From the NCBI GenBank assembly GCA_024639905.1, contig JAHEGE010000009.1:1-63889 (forward strand): a DNA stretch of 63,889 nt, in the 5' to 3' direction. The stretch's first letter is position 1; the number at the start of each line of letters is the position of its first letter. The notes under the pieces are model-generated. The model was not told where the DNA came from. It worked only from the letters and a program-made list of their open reading frames with translations, and did not search any database. This document shows, piece after piece, positions 24,263 to 33,659 of the stretch. The DNA comes from Gammaproteobacteria bacterium (lineage in GTDB: Bacteria > Pseudomonadota > Gammaproteobacteria > Pseudomonadales > Pseudohongiellaceae). The position numbers and the translations under genes are program-made.

Positions 24263-25957
24263 GTGCTGAAGAAAACCCTATCCGAATTAGTCTTGATCAT
24301 CGCGTTTGGCCTGGTTATCGGCCTTATCATGGCGATTACCGCCAACTTGTTTGTCGAGGGCGTTAAACTCGCCGCGACCTTTCGCGCTGACAGCCAGTGG
24401 GCGAACTTCACCCTATTAGGCACAACTTATTCCTACGCCAGCGTCGTGTTCCTGCTGTTCGCAGCGGGCATTGTCGTTGGTCTTAAAAAGCTGTTTGCGC
24501 TGCCCGGCTGGGCGGGGCCCGCGGATACCATTTATGCGGCGCACAGTAGCGCGCAAAACCTCGACGTGAAGAAGGGCATGGCCTCGACGCTCGCCGCCTT
24601 TATTACTGCCAGCGGTGGCGGCTCGGTAGGCCAATACGGCCCGCTAGTGCACTTTGGTGCCAGCACCGGCGTACTGTTCCGCCGCTTCTTGGGCAATCGG
24701 TTCGCTCAAGACATTTTCATTGGCTGCGGCGTGGCCGCGTCAATTTCTGCAGGATTTAACGCGCCGCTCGCGGGTGTGATCTTCGCCCACGAGGCCATAC
24801 TTCGCCATTTCTCGCTGCGCGCCATTGCGCCGATCTTCGTCGCCTCGATTAGCGCCGACACCTTCGATCAACTTCTCTTTCCTAGCGCGGACACCACGTT
24901 TCAGCTCTCGCAAACGGTGCCCGAGCTTTACGACATCGTGCCAATCTTTATCGTGCTTGGTCCGCTTCTGTCGCTGGTGGCCATTCTGTTTATGCGCTCG
25001 CTTAGGCTCTCGACACAGATGGCTGCGGCGTTTCCCTATTCCAAAACCGCCCTGCCGTTTATTGCTGCCTTTGTTTGTGGCACTGTCGGTATCTTCGTGC
25101 CAGAAATCTTGGGCATTGGTGTAGAGACGGTTAATCAGCTCATCGCCGGCGACTTTGAAGTGCTCATGGTCGTTGTGCTGTTACTCGCCAAGCTCAGCAT
25201 GACAGCCCTGTGTATTGGTTTCGGCCTTTTTGGCGGCGTGTTCTCACCGGCGCTTCTCATTGGCGTAGCTACCGGCTCCCTCGCGGCCGCGGTCTTGCAG
25301 CTCTTCGGGTTTGTAGATATCGACCAGGTGCTCATGGTCTCGGCCATGGCGGCGGTGAGCGCCTCGGTTATCGGCGCGCCGATATCGACGGTAATTATCG
25401 TGCTGGAACTCACAGGCTCTTATGAGTTTGCGATAGCCGCGATGATCGCAGTGATTATTAGCAGCCTGGTTACCCATCGACTTTTCGGCCTGTCGTTCTT
25501 CGATCGGCAACTTCTCGACCGTGGCGTCGATATGACGCAGGGTCGCGAGGCGATTGCGCTCAATGGCACGCTCGCGGCGCAGTGCAAGCTGTCGGAATTC
25601 GTGAGCGTGGGCGTGGCGAGCTCTGGGCAAGACGCGTTCGATAAGATGAAAAAGGCGAAGCTGATGGAGGCTTACGCGTTTGAAACAGACGGCACGTTTG
25701 CCGGCAAGTTCGACCTTTTTGGTGCCCAAGAAGCGGGCAGCCAACCTGTGGGCTCAATCCTCGACCGTGACCCCATCGCACTGGGTGAGAGTGATTCGCT
25801 GCAGACGGCGATGAACATTGCCAGCAACTTCGTCGGCGAGGCCATCCCCATACTCGATAGCGAGCGCCGCGCGCTTGTTGGCGTCGTCACGGAAGGCGAT
25901 TTGTTTCATGCTGTGCTCGATGTGCAGTCTACTGTGCGCCGTATCGAACGCGCGTAG
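24263..25957 (+). CDS. ClC-family chloride transporter/channel with C-terminal CBS domains
   Basis: 564 residues from a GTG start. About ten membrane helices, then two CBS-like modules (roughly 440-560). ClC signatures are recognisable: GSVGQYGPLVHFGAS at the position of the family's G-K/R-E-G-P loop, and GGVFSPALLIG for G-x-F-x-P. The gating glutamate of GxEGP is replaced by tyrosine (GQYGP), which in other ClCs uncouples proton exchange. It follows the flaG terminator; no flagellar connection is evident. Confidence 0.9.
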   Translation: MLKKTLSELVLIIAFGLVIGLIMAITANLFVEGVKLAATFRADSQWANFTLLGTTYSYASVVFLLFAAGIVVGLKKLFALPGWAGPADTIYAAHSSAQNLDVKKGMASTLAAFITASGGGSVGQYGPLVHFGASTGVLFRRFLGNRFAQDIFIGCGVAASISAGFNAPLAGVIFAHEAILRHFSLRAIAPIFVASISADTFDQLLFPSADTTFQLSQTVPELYDIVPIFIVLGPLLSLVAILFMRSLRLSTQMAAAFPYSKTALPFIAAFVCGTVGIFVPEILGIGVETVNQLIAGDFEVLMVVVLLLAKLSMTALCIGFGLFGGVFSPALLIGVATGSLAAAVLQLFGFVDIDQVLMVSAMAAVSASVIGAPISTVIIVLELTGSYEFAIAAMIAVIISSLVTHRLFGLSFFDRQLLDRGVDMTQGREAIALNGTLAAQCKLSEFVSVGVASSGQDAFDKMKKAKLMEAYAFETDGTFAGKFDLFGAQEAGSQPVGSILDRDPIALGESDSLQTAMNIASNFVGEAIPILDSERRALVGVVTEGDLFHAVLDVQSTVRRIERA

Positions 25958-26018
25958 AGACCCATGCCGTTTCGCGCTATGCTCTACCTCTACTCCACAT
26001 TCTAAGGACGCTATTGCC

Positions 26019-26759
26019 ATGCGACTGCGCTCGAACGTTCAACCATTGACCACGCTTTTTGGCATCGCGCTTTTTAGCGGCTTCCTACAAACGGCCGCTG
26101 CGCAAACGCCTACCGAAACGCAGTTTGATGCAGGCATCGCCGCCATGGAGAGGGGTCATTACGCCACGGCGATGCGGGCGTGGTTGCCGTTGGCAAACTC
26201 AGGTATCGCTCAAGCGCAGAACAATATGGGCCATATGTACGAAGAAGGCTTTGGCGTCGCGCAGAACTATACCACCGCATTAGACTGGTATCGCAAGGCA
26301 GCAGATGCGGGGCTAGCCGAAGCGCAGCAGAATGTCGGCCTGCTCTATTATTTTGGCTATGGCGTGGCGGAGAATGCGCGCGAGGCGGTGCGCTGGTTTC
26401 AGATGGCGGCCGATCAAGAACTCGCCGCGGGCGAATACATGCTCGCGCTGGCCAAGCAACAGGGCAAAGGCACTGCGTTAGACTACGCCAATGCGCGCAA
26501 GCTTTTCCTGAGCGCGGCGCGCAAGAACTACGGCGACGCACAGCTCATGTACGCGTTTATGCAGCAAGCCGGCGAAGGCTCTGACTCGAATCCGTTTAGC
26601 GGTTACGTCTGGGGGAAAATCGCCGAGGCGAATGGGGTAGAGGCGGCTGTCGATGTCACCGCTATCTCAGCCATTCTGCTAAGCGACGAAGAGACAGCGC
26701 GCGCCGAATCGACGATTGCGATGTGTCTGGCTGAAGGTTTGAACGAGTGCCCCGAATAG
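26019..26759 (+). CDS. Secreted Sel1-like (TPR) repeat protein
   Basis: 246 residues from ATG 26019, preceded by AAGGA. An apparent signal peptide ends at QTAAAQ. At least three Sel1-type repeats follow (AQAQNNMGHMYEEGFGVAQN; AEAQQNVGLLYYFGYGVAEN; a weaker third), helical hairpins that bind other proteins. Probably periplasmic. An upstream in-frame start would lack a signal peptide and overlap clc. It ends three bases before motB' on the opposite strand. Confidence 0.85.
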   Translation: MRLRSNVQPLTTLFGIALFSGFLQTAAAQTPTETQFDAGIAAMERGHYATAMRAWLPLANSGIAQAQNNMGHMYEEGFGVAQNYTTALDWYRKAADAGLAEAQQNVGLLYYFGYGVAENAREAVRWFQMAADQELAAGEYMLALAKQQGKGTALDYANARKLFLSAARKNYGDAQLMYAFMQQAGEGSDSNPFSGYVWGKIAEANGVEAAVDVTAISAILLSDEETARAESTIAMCLAEGLNECPE

Positions 26760-26762
26760 CGT

Positions 26763-27917
26763 CTAGTTTTTAACGACAATCTCGATTCGGCGATTCGCAG
26801 CACGGCCCGTGGCCGTGTCATTGCTCTGCAGAGGGCGCGTGTCGGCTAATCCCATAACCACTATGTTGCCCGGCGATATTACACCGCTCTCGAGCAGGTA
26901 GTCAGCGACACTCGCCGAGCGCGCAGAAGACAGATCCCAGTTATCACGGTAGCGACTGCCAAAACCTAGCGGCACATCGTCCGTATGGCCTTCGATCTGT
27001 ATGAGACCGGTGGCACCAGCTAATGAGTCGCCAACGGTGTCAAGAAGCTCGGTGAAGGTCGGCATTAGCATCGCCAAGCCGCTCGCAAAACTGCCCTGCT
27101 CTGCTAAGCGAATGATAATCGAATCACCCTCGCGTTCGACCTCTGCCAGACCCTGATTAATCTCTGCACTGAGGTTCGCGCGAATCTGCTGAAACTGATC
27201 TTCTACGCGGTCTTGCCTGTCTTGCTGCGCGCTCGATCCGCCTGCGGTCTGTGCGCCGTTGCTAGCACCGTCAGCAGACTGAAAAGCCGAACCCGCAACC
27301 CGCACTAAACCATCAACCTGGGTCTGCACCGCAGCGACTTTCGCCAACACCTCGATCGTCTCTTGGTCTAGTTGTCCCGGTGCGCCTTGGCCGTCGATTC
27401 TGTCTTCGAGGCGCACGGTAACCGCGCCGTCCTCAATGACCACCGACACCTTACCCTCGGCGATCTCACGGGCAAGCTCAGCCTCCACCTCTGCCAGCAT
27501 GGCATTAGTTGCCGACTGGCCCGCGCCTACGTCGCGGCTTAATTCTTCCTCGAGCGGTTCATCGTCTGTCTTCTGCTCTTCTATTGTGTTGAGTGCAGTA
27601 GGCTCGGTAACCGCAGAGCGATACTGCTGCGCGATAATGTTCTGCGCGGTGGGCGACTCGATCACGGGGATCATCGCCTGCACACCAAACTTCGACTTCA
27701 TCGAACCGCTCACTTCTTTGTACTTAGGCACGTTGACGTGGGCGAAAGACAAGATCAATACGAAGAACGCCATAAGCAGCGTTGCCATGTCGGCGAAAGT
27801 TGCCATCCACGCGGGCGAGCCACTCTTGCACGGAGGACAGTCCTCGGGCTTGGGAGGGTCTTTAGGCGGTTGCTCTTCAACTGGCAACGCGTCTGCTTCG
27901 ATTTCGGCTTCGCTCAC
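26763..27917 (-). CDS. motB: Second PomB/MotB-like stator protein (MotB')
   Basis: 384 residues. CPPCKSG then the single membrane helix with the essential ion-binding aspartate (MATFADMATLLMAFF, D43), a long linker, and a C-terminal OmpA domain with GHTDDVPLGFGSRYRDNWDL and NRRIEIVV that binds peptidoglycan. The linker holds two versions of a E-I-x-x-G-x-x-x-V element (AREIAEGKVSVVIEDGAVTV; AEINQGLAEVEREGDSIII), a module found once in Vibrio PomB. It is 71 bases after its paralogue and in the same operon. Confidence 0.92.
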   Translation of the reverse strand: MSEAEIEADALPVEEQPPKDPPKPEDCPPCKSGSPAWMATFADMATLLMAFFVLILSFAHVNVPKYKEVSGSMKSKFGVQAMIPVIESPTAQNIIAQQYRSAVTEPTALNTIEEQKTDDEPLEEELSRDVGAGQSATNAMLAEVEAELAREIAEGKVSVVIEDGAVTVRLEDRIDGQGAPGQLDQETIEVLAKVAAVQTQVDGLVRVAGSAFQSADGASNGAQTAGGSSAQQDRQDRVEDQFQQIRANLSAEINQGLAEVEREGDSIIIRLAEQGSFASGLAMLMPTFTELLDTVGDSLAGATGLIQIEGHTDDVPLGFGSRYRDNWDLSSARSASVADYLLESGVISPGNIVVMGLADTRPLQSNDTATGRAANRRIEIVVKN

Positions 27918-27988
27918 AGTTTTCTTCTCATATTCTCTGGACCAGCGTCTGGCTCAGGGCCTATCCATTTTAAGTTTGTGCTTAAGCG

Positions 27989-29197
27989 CTAGGAATTAGG
28001 AATTTTTATCTCGATGCGCCGGTTACGCGAGCGTCCACCGGCCGTTGTATTGTCTTCAATCGGTACAGTGTCGGCGTAACCAACCACTTCGAGCTGGCTT
28101 GCACGCAGGCCAGTGTCGTCGCTGAGATAGGCAGCCACTGACGCCGCTCTCGCTGCCGAGAGATCCCAGTTGCTCATAAAGGTCTCGCTAAACCCAATGG
28201 GCACATTATCCGTGTGACCTTCGACTCGCACGGTGCCCGAGTCGTCGTCAATCGTGTTCCCAATCTGCGCAAGAGTACTCATAAACCCGGCCTGTAGCCG
28301 CGCGCTGCCAGACTCAAACGAGCCTTGGCTGGCGATGCGTATAACGATCATGTCGCCCTCGCGCTCTACCTCGAGCAGGCCGCGCGAAATCTCAGAATTA
28401 AGGTCGGCGCGGATCTCTTCTAACCGATTAGTGGTATTTCCGTCTGCGTTGGCGATCTCATTTGAATCCCCACCGCCGGTGCCAGCCTGTGCGACGCTGC
28501 TCGCACTAATAGCTATGCCAACCTCGCTGGTTACCTGTGCCTGAACGTCGGCTACAATCGACGCCACATCGATAACCGTTTGAGTCGCTATACCGTCGCT
28601 GGACTCGCCGGCGCCAAACGCACCACCGCCACCCTGCGCTGCAGTCACGCTCACTACGATCTTTTGGCCCTGCGCTGAAACCTCAACCTCACCGCGCTCG
28701 ATCTGTTCCGCGAGCGCCGCTTTCACGGTTTCCATTTCTTCCTCAAACTGTTCGGGGTTGTCTCGCGTCTTGCGAATCAGGTTTTCTTTGTCAGGATCCA
28801 GCGCGCGCTGGCGTGGATTATCGATCAGAGTACGCTCCGCATCAGCGGGGGTAAACGTCTCAACCACGATGCTGCGCGCAGACGGTATCTGGATCTTGGG
28901 GATAATCTTTTTCACGCCAAAGGCGTTCTGAATAGAGCCGTTAATCTGTTCAAACTTGGGGAGTTCGGTATCAGAGAAGGACAAAAGCAAAACAAAGAAC
29001 GCCATGAGCAGCGTAGCCATGTCGGCAAACGTCGCCATCCAGCCTGGCGCGCCGCTCTTGCACTCGGGGCAGCCCTCTGGCTTTTCGTCGTCGCCCCCGC
29101 CGCCTGCCGCCGCATTCTCCACAGCCGCAATAGCCGACTCGAGACCTGCGGTATCGACCTCTTCGCCCTCGCCTGCTTCCAGCACTTCGTCAGCCAT
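27989..29197 (-). CDS. motB: PomB/MotB-like stator protein
   Basis: 402 residues. Acidic N-terminus, CPECKSG, membrane helix with ion-binding D59 (MATFADMATLLMAFF), long linker, OmpA domain (GHTDNVPIGF, NWDLSAARAAS, NRRIEIKI). The N-terminal Cys/Pro pair just before the helix resembles sodium-type PomB. Like its neighbour it has two linker modules (EQIERGEVEVSAQGQKIVV; SEISRGLLEVEREGDMIVI). It follows motA by 26 bases. Confidence 0.94.
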   Translation of the reverse strand: MADEVLEAGEGEEVDTAGLESAIAAVENAAAGGGGDDEKPEGCPECKSGAPGWMATFADMATLLMAFFVLLLSFSDTELPKFEQINGSIQNAFGVKKIIPKIQIPSARSIVVETFTPADAERTLIDNPRQRALDPDKENLIRKTRDNPEQFEEEMETVKAALAEQIERGEVEVSAQGQKIVVSVTAAQGGGGAFGAGESSDGIATQTVIDVASIVADVQAQVTSEVGIAISASSVAQAGTGGGDSNEIANADGNTTNRLEEIRADLNSEISRGLLEVEREGDMIVIRIASQGSFESGSARLQAGFMSTLAQIGNTIDDDSGTVRVEGHTDNVPIGFSETFMSNWDLSAARAASVAAYLSDDTGLRASQLEVVGYADTVPIEDNTTAGGRSRNRRIEIKIPNS

Positions 29198-29223
29198 GTC
29201 CGCCTCTACGCTCGTGACTCAGA

Positions 29224-29988
29224 CTATGCGTTCGCTTCGGCGAGCTTTGCGCGCGCCTTAGGTGCAACGAACGAGGAGAGAAGATCCGAGAGTACACGAG
29301 GATTACCACCACCCTGAATGAACAAGGTGCCTTCGATAATCAGCTCACAGTTTGCCGCTTCTATGTCTGACTGATTGGTTAGCTTCATTGAGATAGGCAG
29401 GCAAACCACATTCGCAAGGATAGCCCCGTACATCGTTGTTAGCAGCGCCACCGCCATCGCGGGACCGATCGATTTCGGGTCGCCCATGTTGCCTAGCATG
29501 AGTACTAAGCCAACAAGCGTACCGATCATCCCCATGGCGGGTGCAATCTCGCCCCAGGCCGCGAAGAAAGAGGCGCCCATCTTGTGGCGAAATTTCATAA
29601 TTTCTATGTCGCGGCCAAGGGTCTTCTTGATCATGTCCTCGTCCGAGCCGTCGACGAGCATCGATACAGCTTTGGCCATGAACGGATTGCTAATGTCTTG
29701 GCCTTCGAGCGCTATCATGCCGTCCTTTCGGGCGATTGTGGCAAACTCGACGAGCGAAGTGATCAATTCTTCGGGCTTCTCAAGTTTATTCTTAAAAGTT
29801 TTGCCTGCAACCTTCACCGCACCAAGAAACTCACCAAGAGAGGAGCGGAAGAGCGTTACGGCAAGCGAGCCGGCAAAAACGATGTTGATCGATGGGATGT
29901 CGATAAAGGCCCCAATCTGATCAAGACCAATTGCACTAAGAATCAGGCCAAAGGCGCCGAGAAGCCCAATAATAGTTGCTATATCCAT
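29224..29988 (-). CDS. motA: PomA/MotA-like stator protein
   Basis: 254 residues, PomA length, with four membrane helices and the cytoplasmic loop charged for FliG contact (KFRHKMGASFFAAWGEIAP, then MIGTLVGLVLML). ATG 29988 is preferred to TTG 29994 because GGAG is correctly placed for it. With a MotB it forms the 5:2 ion channel that drives rotation. First gene of motA-motB-motB'. I found no clear sigma28 or sigma54 site upstream. Confidence 0.95.
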   Translation of the reverse strand: MDIATIIGLLGAFGLILSAIGLDQIGAFIDIPSINIVFAGSLAVTLFRSSLGEFLGAVKVAGKTFKNKLEKPEELITSLVEFATIARKDGMIALEGQDISNPFMAKAVSMLVDGSDEDMIKKTLGRDIEIMKFRHKMGASFFAAWGEIAPAMGMIGTLVGLVLMLGNMGDPKSIGPAMAVALLTTMYGAILANVVCLPISMKLTNQSDIEAANCELIIEGTLFIQGGGNPRVLSDLLSSFVAPKARAKLAEANA

Positions 29989-30122
29989 GATCAATCTCCG
30001 ATACTGCTTTGCGGCAGGGTCTTGTAGACTAAGCCGTCAAGTCGATGTATTTGGTTTTAACGCGAATCATAACGAGCCAATCGACTCTTATGCACGCATG
30101 CTTACTAAAAAAACGGCAAATC

Positions 30123-30692
30123 ATGACAACTACGTCTCAAACCCGCTTCGCGAACGCGCTTCTCGCTGTCTGCCGCGCAATACTGCTCGCCACGGCGGGT
30201 GTAACGCTTGTCGCTTGCGACTTCTCAGCACCGCTCAACTGCGCCGATTTCTATGCGCAGAACCCCGGCGCTCCCTCCGCGTATGCCAGCGAGGGCCGCG
30301 GATTAGTGACGCATACCCCAAGCCAAACCACTTGGCTGCAATGCCCCGCCGGCATGAGTCAGAGCGCAGGTGGCAGCTGTCGCGGCGAGCCGCTATTCCT
30401 CAACTTCGACGACGCCGTTGCCTATGCGCAAGAGGTCAGTGACAAGTCGGGCCAAACGATCCGCTTACCTTCGGTCTCCGAGCTGCGCCAGCTCAACGAA
30501 GACGCCTGTATTAACCCTGCTATCGACGTCCGCACATTTCCATCCATGCAGGTCGAAAACCATTGGACGTCAGACGAAAGCCGAACCACGTCTTTGCTAG
30601 CCTGTGCGGTGTACTCGTATCAGGGAAACTCGTCATGTCGCGAGTCCAAGGCGAGTGAATACCCCTTCATGCTTCTTATCGAAAGAGACTAG
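30123..30692 (+). CDS. Putative lipoprotein with a DUF1566-like domain
   Basis: 189 residues from ATG 30123. The N-terminal hydrophobic segment ends in a lipobox-like LVAC (TLVACDFSAP), so probably lipidated and outside the cytoplasm. The rest carries LNFDDAVAYAQEVSDKSG and IRLPSVSELRQLNEDA, the tryptic-rich Lcl/DUF1566-type pattern in which WxLPxxxEL is typical, and several cysteines. Role unknown. Divergent from motA, convergent with the gene at 30689 (four-base overlap). Confidence 0.7.
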   Translation: MTTTSQTRFANALLAVCRAILLATAGVTLVACDFSAPLNCADFYAQNPGAPSAYASEGRGLVTHTPSQTTWLQCPAGMSQSAGGSCRGEPLFLNFDDAVAYAQEVSDKSGQTIRLPSVSELRQLNEDACINPAIDVRTFPSMQVENHWTSDESRTTSLLACAVYSYQGNSSCRESKASEYPFMLLIERD

Positions 30693-31000
30693 ATTTGCAC
30701 GTTAAGCGTGCTTCCTAACCGAGAACTACGCTTGGTATCACGTGAAGGTTTAGCCTCCACGTCGACAGCCCTCGCTGGCGTCTGCCGATGGCCCGCGTCG
30801 ATCTTGGTCTCTCGCGCCAAACAGCGCTGCCCGTCGGCCTCCAGTACGTCTTCACAAGGCAAACGCTTCGAGCGAAAATCCATCTTTCGGCACCCGTAGG
30901 GATACTGTTTATCCCATGTAATGAAGAAATGCGCACAGCCATAGCAGTTTTCTTGGGGCTTGGCTGTGGCCTTTGGCAGATTATTTTCGTCCGAACTCAT
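30689..31000 (-). CDS. Small cysteine-rich protein, end of the fliD operon
   Basis: 103 residues from ATG 31000. A conserved-looking core CYGCAHFFITWDKQYPYGC, then KMDFRSKRLPCEDVL and DGQRC, gives a CxxC...C...C pattern suggestive of a metal-binding fold. The C-terminal third is basic and probably disordered. It overlaps the preceding 70-residue membrane gene by 20 bases, so the two are coupled and follow fliD. I do not know its function. Confidence 0.7.
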   Translation of the reverse strand: MSSDENNLPKATAKPQENCYGCAHFFITWDKQYPYGCRKMDFRSKRLPCEDVLEADGQRCLARETKIDAGHRQTPARAVDVEAKPSRDTKRSSRLGSTLNVQI

Positions 31001-31193
31001 CGTAGTATTTCCAGGCAACTACAGCGACCAGCGCCAAGAAGAACACCGAGCCCAGTATCTTCGTCGCATCTACCCCCTGGAGGTAGTTCATCTCAGGCTG
31101 CGCCCACATTAAGGCAATCACCGGAATCCCAAGCATGAGATACCAGCGAATGAATTTGCAGATCTGGCAGTCTTCGGTTTTACGATTCGCCAT
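30981..31193 (-). CDS. Small two-helix membrane protein following fliD
   Basis: 70 residues with an N-terminal CQICKF motif and two membrane helices (about 16-34 and 46-63). AAGGAA lies upstream. 45 bases after the fliD stop and overlapping the next gene, hence likely part of the flgK-flgL-fliD transcript. Family not recognised. Confidence 0.7.
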   Translation of the reverse strand: MANRKTEDCQICKFIRWYLMLGIPVIALMWAQPEMNYLQGVDATKILGSVFFLALVAVVAWKYYDEFGRK

Positions 31194-31238
31194 CTCGGGC
31201 CATTCCTTTCTCTAGTACGACACCCGCGGCCGAGCAGG

Positions 31239-32675
31239 CTAGTTACTGTACATGTTTTCCATCGCCGTAAACTGGCCCTTGAGGTAGTCTCCGGTGCTCT
31301 TGCTGCGCTGTACCAAGCTTTCCATTGCCGCAAACTGCTCAAGGTAGCGCTGCTGAGTTGCAGCCAACCGCTTCTCTAGCGCTTCTAGCTGCTTCTCATA
31401 GTCTTCGATCTTATTCTCGGCTGTGACCTGCCGGCTATTGATCGCGCCCGTGTTGTCCAACATCCCTTTCAACACAAGGCTTGAGTCGAGTGCGAGTCCT
31501 TTACTGCCACCGTCGAAATCGGTTTGATTATCCGTATCTGCCGTCAACATAGTTCGAACGTCAGCGAGATTATCGGCGATCACTGCTGAGAACGCGGTCT
31601 CATCGATCGCAAGCTCACCGCTGAGCTGTACCCTGATGCCAATGTCGCGCAGCGTAGACAGACCGCCTGACGGTGTCGACGAGTCTTTATCTAGCAGCCC
31701 CTTGATCTGCGACTGTATCATCGACACGAAAGTCTTGTCTTTCTCCAAGGCACCCGCCTCTCCAGTTTCTGCGTCTGTGGTGGTTAACGTCGTTGTTGTG
31801 GCTCGAAACGCATTATAAGTCAGCACGATATCCTCAATAGCTGCGCGCAGCACCGAAGAATCCTCCGCAATGCTCAAGCGGATAGCGCTAGCTTCCACTG
31901 CCGATAGCTCAAGCGCGAGGCCCGGAATCACGTCAGTGACACTATTAGAAGGACGTTCAATCGTGTCTAGGCCATTAACTGTGATGCTTGAGTTCTGCGC
32001 CGTTTGCAGCTCGTTCTCTGAATCAGCCAAGCCGATGTCTGGGGTCGATGAGGCAGTAAACGTATTGTCGCTGCCGGTTTCGCCTTCGAATAAGATCACC
32101 CAGTCGTCGCCTGAAGCGCTGCGGTTGATGGCGCGAGCGGTAACACCTATTTCGGCGGCATTAACTGCTGCGACGATACCCTCGGGCGTATCGGTGCTGA
32201 CACTCACAGTTGAGGTAACAGGCGCGGATGAGCCGAGGCTAAAAGTTATGTCAAAAGCATTACCAGAGTTAAGCGATAATGACTTACCGCTGAAACTATC
32301 CGTGGCAAGAATACTGCTCTTAGCGAGTTGTTCTATAGTGATATCGTAACTGCCAACATTTAGCTCGCTCTGCTTAGATACAGCGATCGACAGCGCCGTG
32401 GGATTGGGATTCGAAATGACCTTATTAGTCACATCACTGACGTTGCGCAGATTGTCGAAAGCCTCCTTCATTACGGCCACGCTTGATTTAAGCAAACCAT
32501 AGCCCGAGACACTCACCGTCGACGCGTCTTTTTTCTTGGTGTAAGAGTCGATCTTCGGCTGGGTCTCTGCCTCGGCTAATGCCGTGGCTAGGGCTTGGAT
32601 ATCGACGCCGGAACCCATTTGCATCGCTTGAACGAGAGAGCTACCGGTTCCACTTGCTGCACTAGTTTCGGCCAT
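31239..32675 (-). CDS. fliD: Flagellar filament cap protein FliD
   Basis: 478 residues from ATG 32675 (MAETSAASG); a TTG two codons upstream is less likely. N-terminal FliD domain (SGVDIQALATALAEAETQP; YGLLKSSVAVMKEAFDNL) and C-terminal coiled coil ending near LKGQFTAMENMYSN. FliD caps the filament and folds incoming flagellin. Here it follows flgL rather than flaG, unlike Vibrio/Pseudomonas order. Confidence 0.95.
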   Translation of the reverse strand: MAETSAASGTGSSLVQAMQMGSGVDIQALATALAEAETQPKIDSYTKKKDASTVSVSGYGLLKSSVAVMKEAFDNLRNVSDVTNKVISNPNPTALSIAVSKQSELNVGSYDITIEQLAKSSILATDSFSGKSLSLNSGNAFDITFSLGSSAPVTSTVSVSTDTPEGIVAAVNAAEIGVTARAINRSASGDDWVILFEGETGSDNTFTASSTPDIGLADSENELQTAQNSSITVNGLDTIERPSNSVTDVIPGLALELSAVEASAIRLSIAEDSSVLRAAIEDIVLTYNAFRATTTTLTTTDAETGEAGALEKDKTFVSMIQSQIKGLLDKDSSTPSGGLSTLRDIGIRVQLSGELAIDETAFSAVIADNLADVRTMLTADTDNQTDFDGGSKGLALDSSLVLKGMLDNTGAINSRQVTAENKIEDYEKQLEALEKRLAATQQRYLEQFAAMESLVQRSKSTGDYLKGQFTAMENMYSN

Positions 32676-32693
32676 AACCAACTATCTCGCTTG

Positions 32694-33614
32694 TTAGATG
32701 AAATTAAAGAGCGTGAGCTGGGTTACTTTAGCGAAGGTGCTCTGGGCCGCTTCTAAGGCCAGCATGTCAGAAGACAGCTGCGTGATCGCCTTCGAGTAAT
32801 CGAGATCTTGCGCCTCTGAGAGCAGGTTCTGATAAATGATTTGTTTGTCAGCTGCGATCTCTTTGCGCTCCGCAATCAGATTTTGACGTACACCTAGATC
32901 GACGACCTGGCCGCCGAGGTGATTACCCACAGTGTCTAGCTCGTTCATAGTGCTGCCGATCTTCGCCGTGTCGTTGGCCTTCAAGGCATTCACGAAATCG
33001 CTTATCACAGCAAACATATCGCCCTTAATGGCAGATCCATCATCGGTGATGCGGTCGAAGTTTCCTGCAAGAGAATGACCCGACGTGTTGAGCCGGAGCT
33101 TATAGCCGCCATCGACCTCAAGGGAGACCTCCGACTGATTACCGAAGTACTCAACCTCACCAGAATCCGACGTGACAAACGGCTTCGTTGTCGTCGCGGT
33201 GCCGGAGAAGACATAGTTGCCGTTCATATCAACGCTATTGGCGAGCGCCTTCATGTCGGCCAAATACCCTTCGGCCTCTGTCGCCATGTATTTGATATCT
33301 TGCGACGAATAGGTGCCGGAACGCGCGGCTATTGCAAGCTCCTGCATGCGGTAGACCATATCTTGCATCGCCGTTACCGCGCCTTCCTCTAATACCATCC
33401 GGTTATCTAAGGAGTTCAGATTCGCCACATAATCTGTCTGCTTGGTAATGACAGACTGTAGGCGAAGTGTCGCCGTCGTTGCAGCGAGATCGGTGCTCGG
33501 CATGACGGCTTTCTTGCCTGTCGCGAGCTGTGCCTGTGTTTCGGCGATCTTCGACTGTTGGGCAGTCATTTGTTTGTTCAGGCTTGTGAAATACTGGTTT
33601 GTCGAAATTTTCAT
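32694..33614 (-). CDS. flgL: Hook-filament junction protein FlgL
   Basis: 306 residues, flagellin-like ends: N-terminal STNQYFTSLNKQMTAQQSKI, AVTAMQDMVYRMQELAIAAR with GTYSSQDI, and C-terminal ALEAAQSTFAKVTQLTLFNF. HAP3, the distal junction layer. Follows flgK by 45 bases and precedes fliD. Confidence 0.95.
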   Translation of the reverse strand: MKISTNQYFTSLNKQMTAQQSKIAETQAQLATGKKAVMPSTDLAATTATLRLQSVITKQTDYVANLNSLDNRMVLEEGAVTAMQDMVYRMQELAIAARSGTYSSQDIKYMATEAEGYLADMKALANSVDMNGNYVFSGTATTTKPFVTSDSGEVEYFGNQSEVSLEVDGGYKLRLNTSGHSLAGNFDRITDDGSAIKGDMFAVISDFVNALKANDTAKIGSTMNELDTVGNHLGGQVVDLGVRQNLIAERKEIAADKQIIYQNLLSEAQDLDYSKAITQLSSDMLALEAAQSTFAKVTQLTLFNFI

Positions 33615-33659
33615 TGCCCATCTATTCCTTAATATTGCGTGACACGGCTAAGCCGTGCG

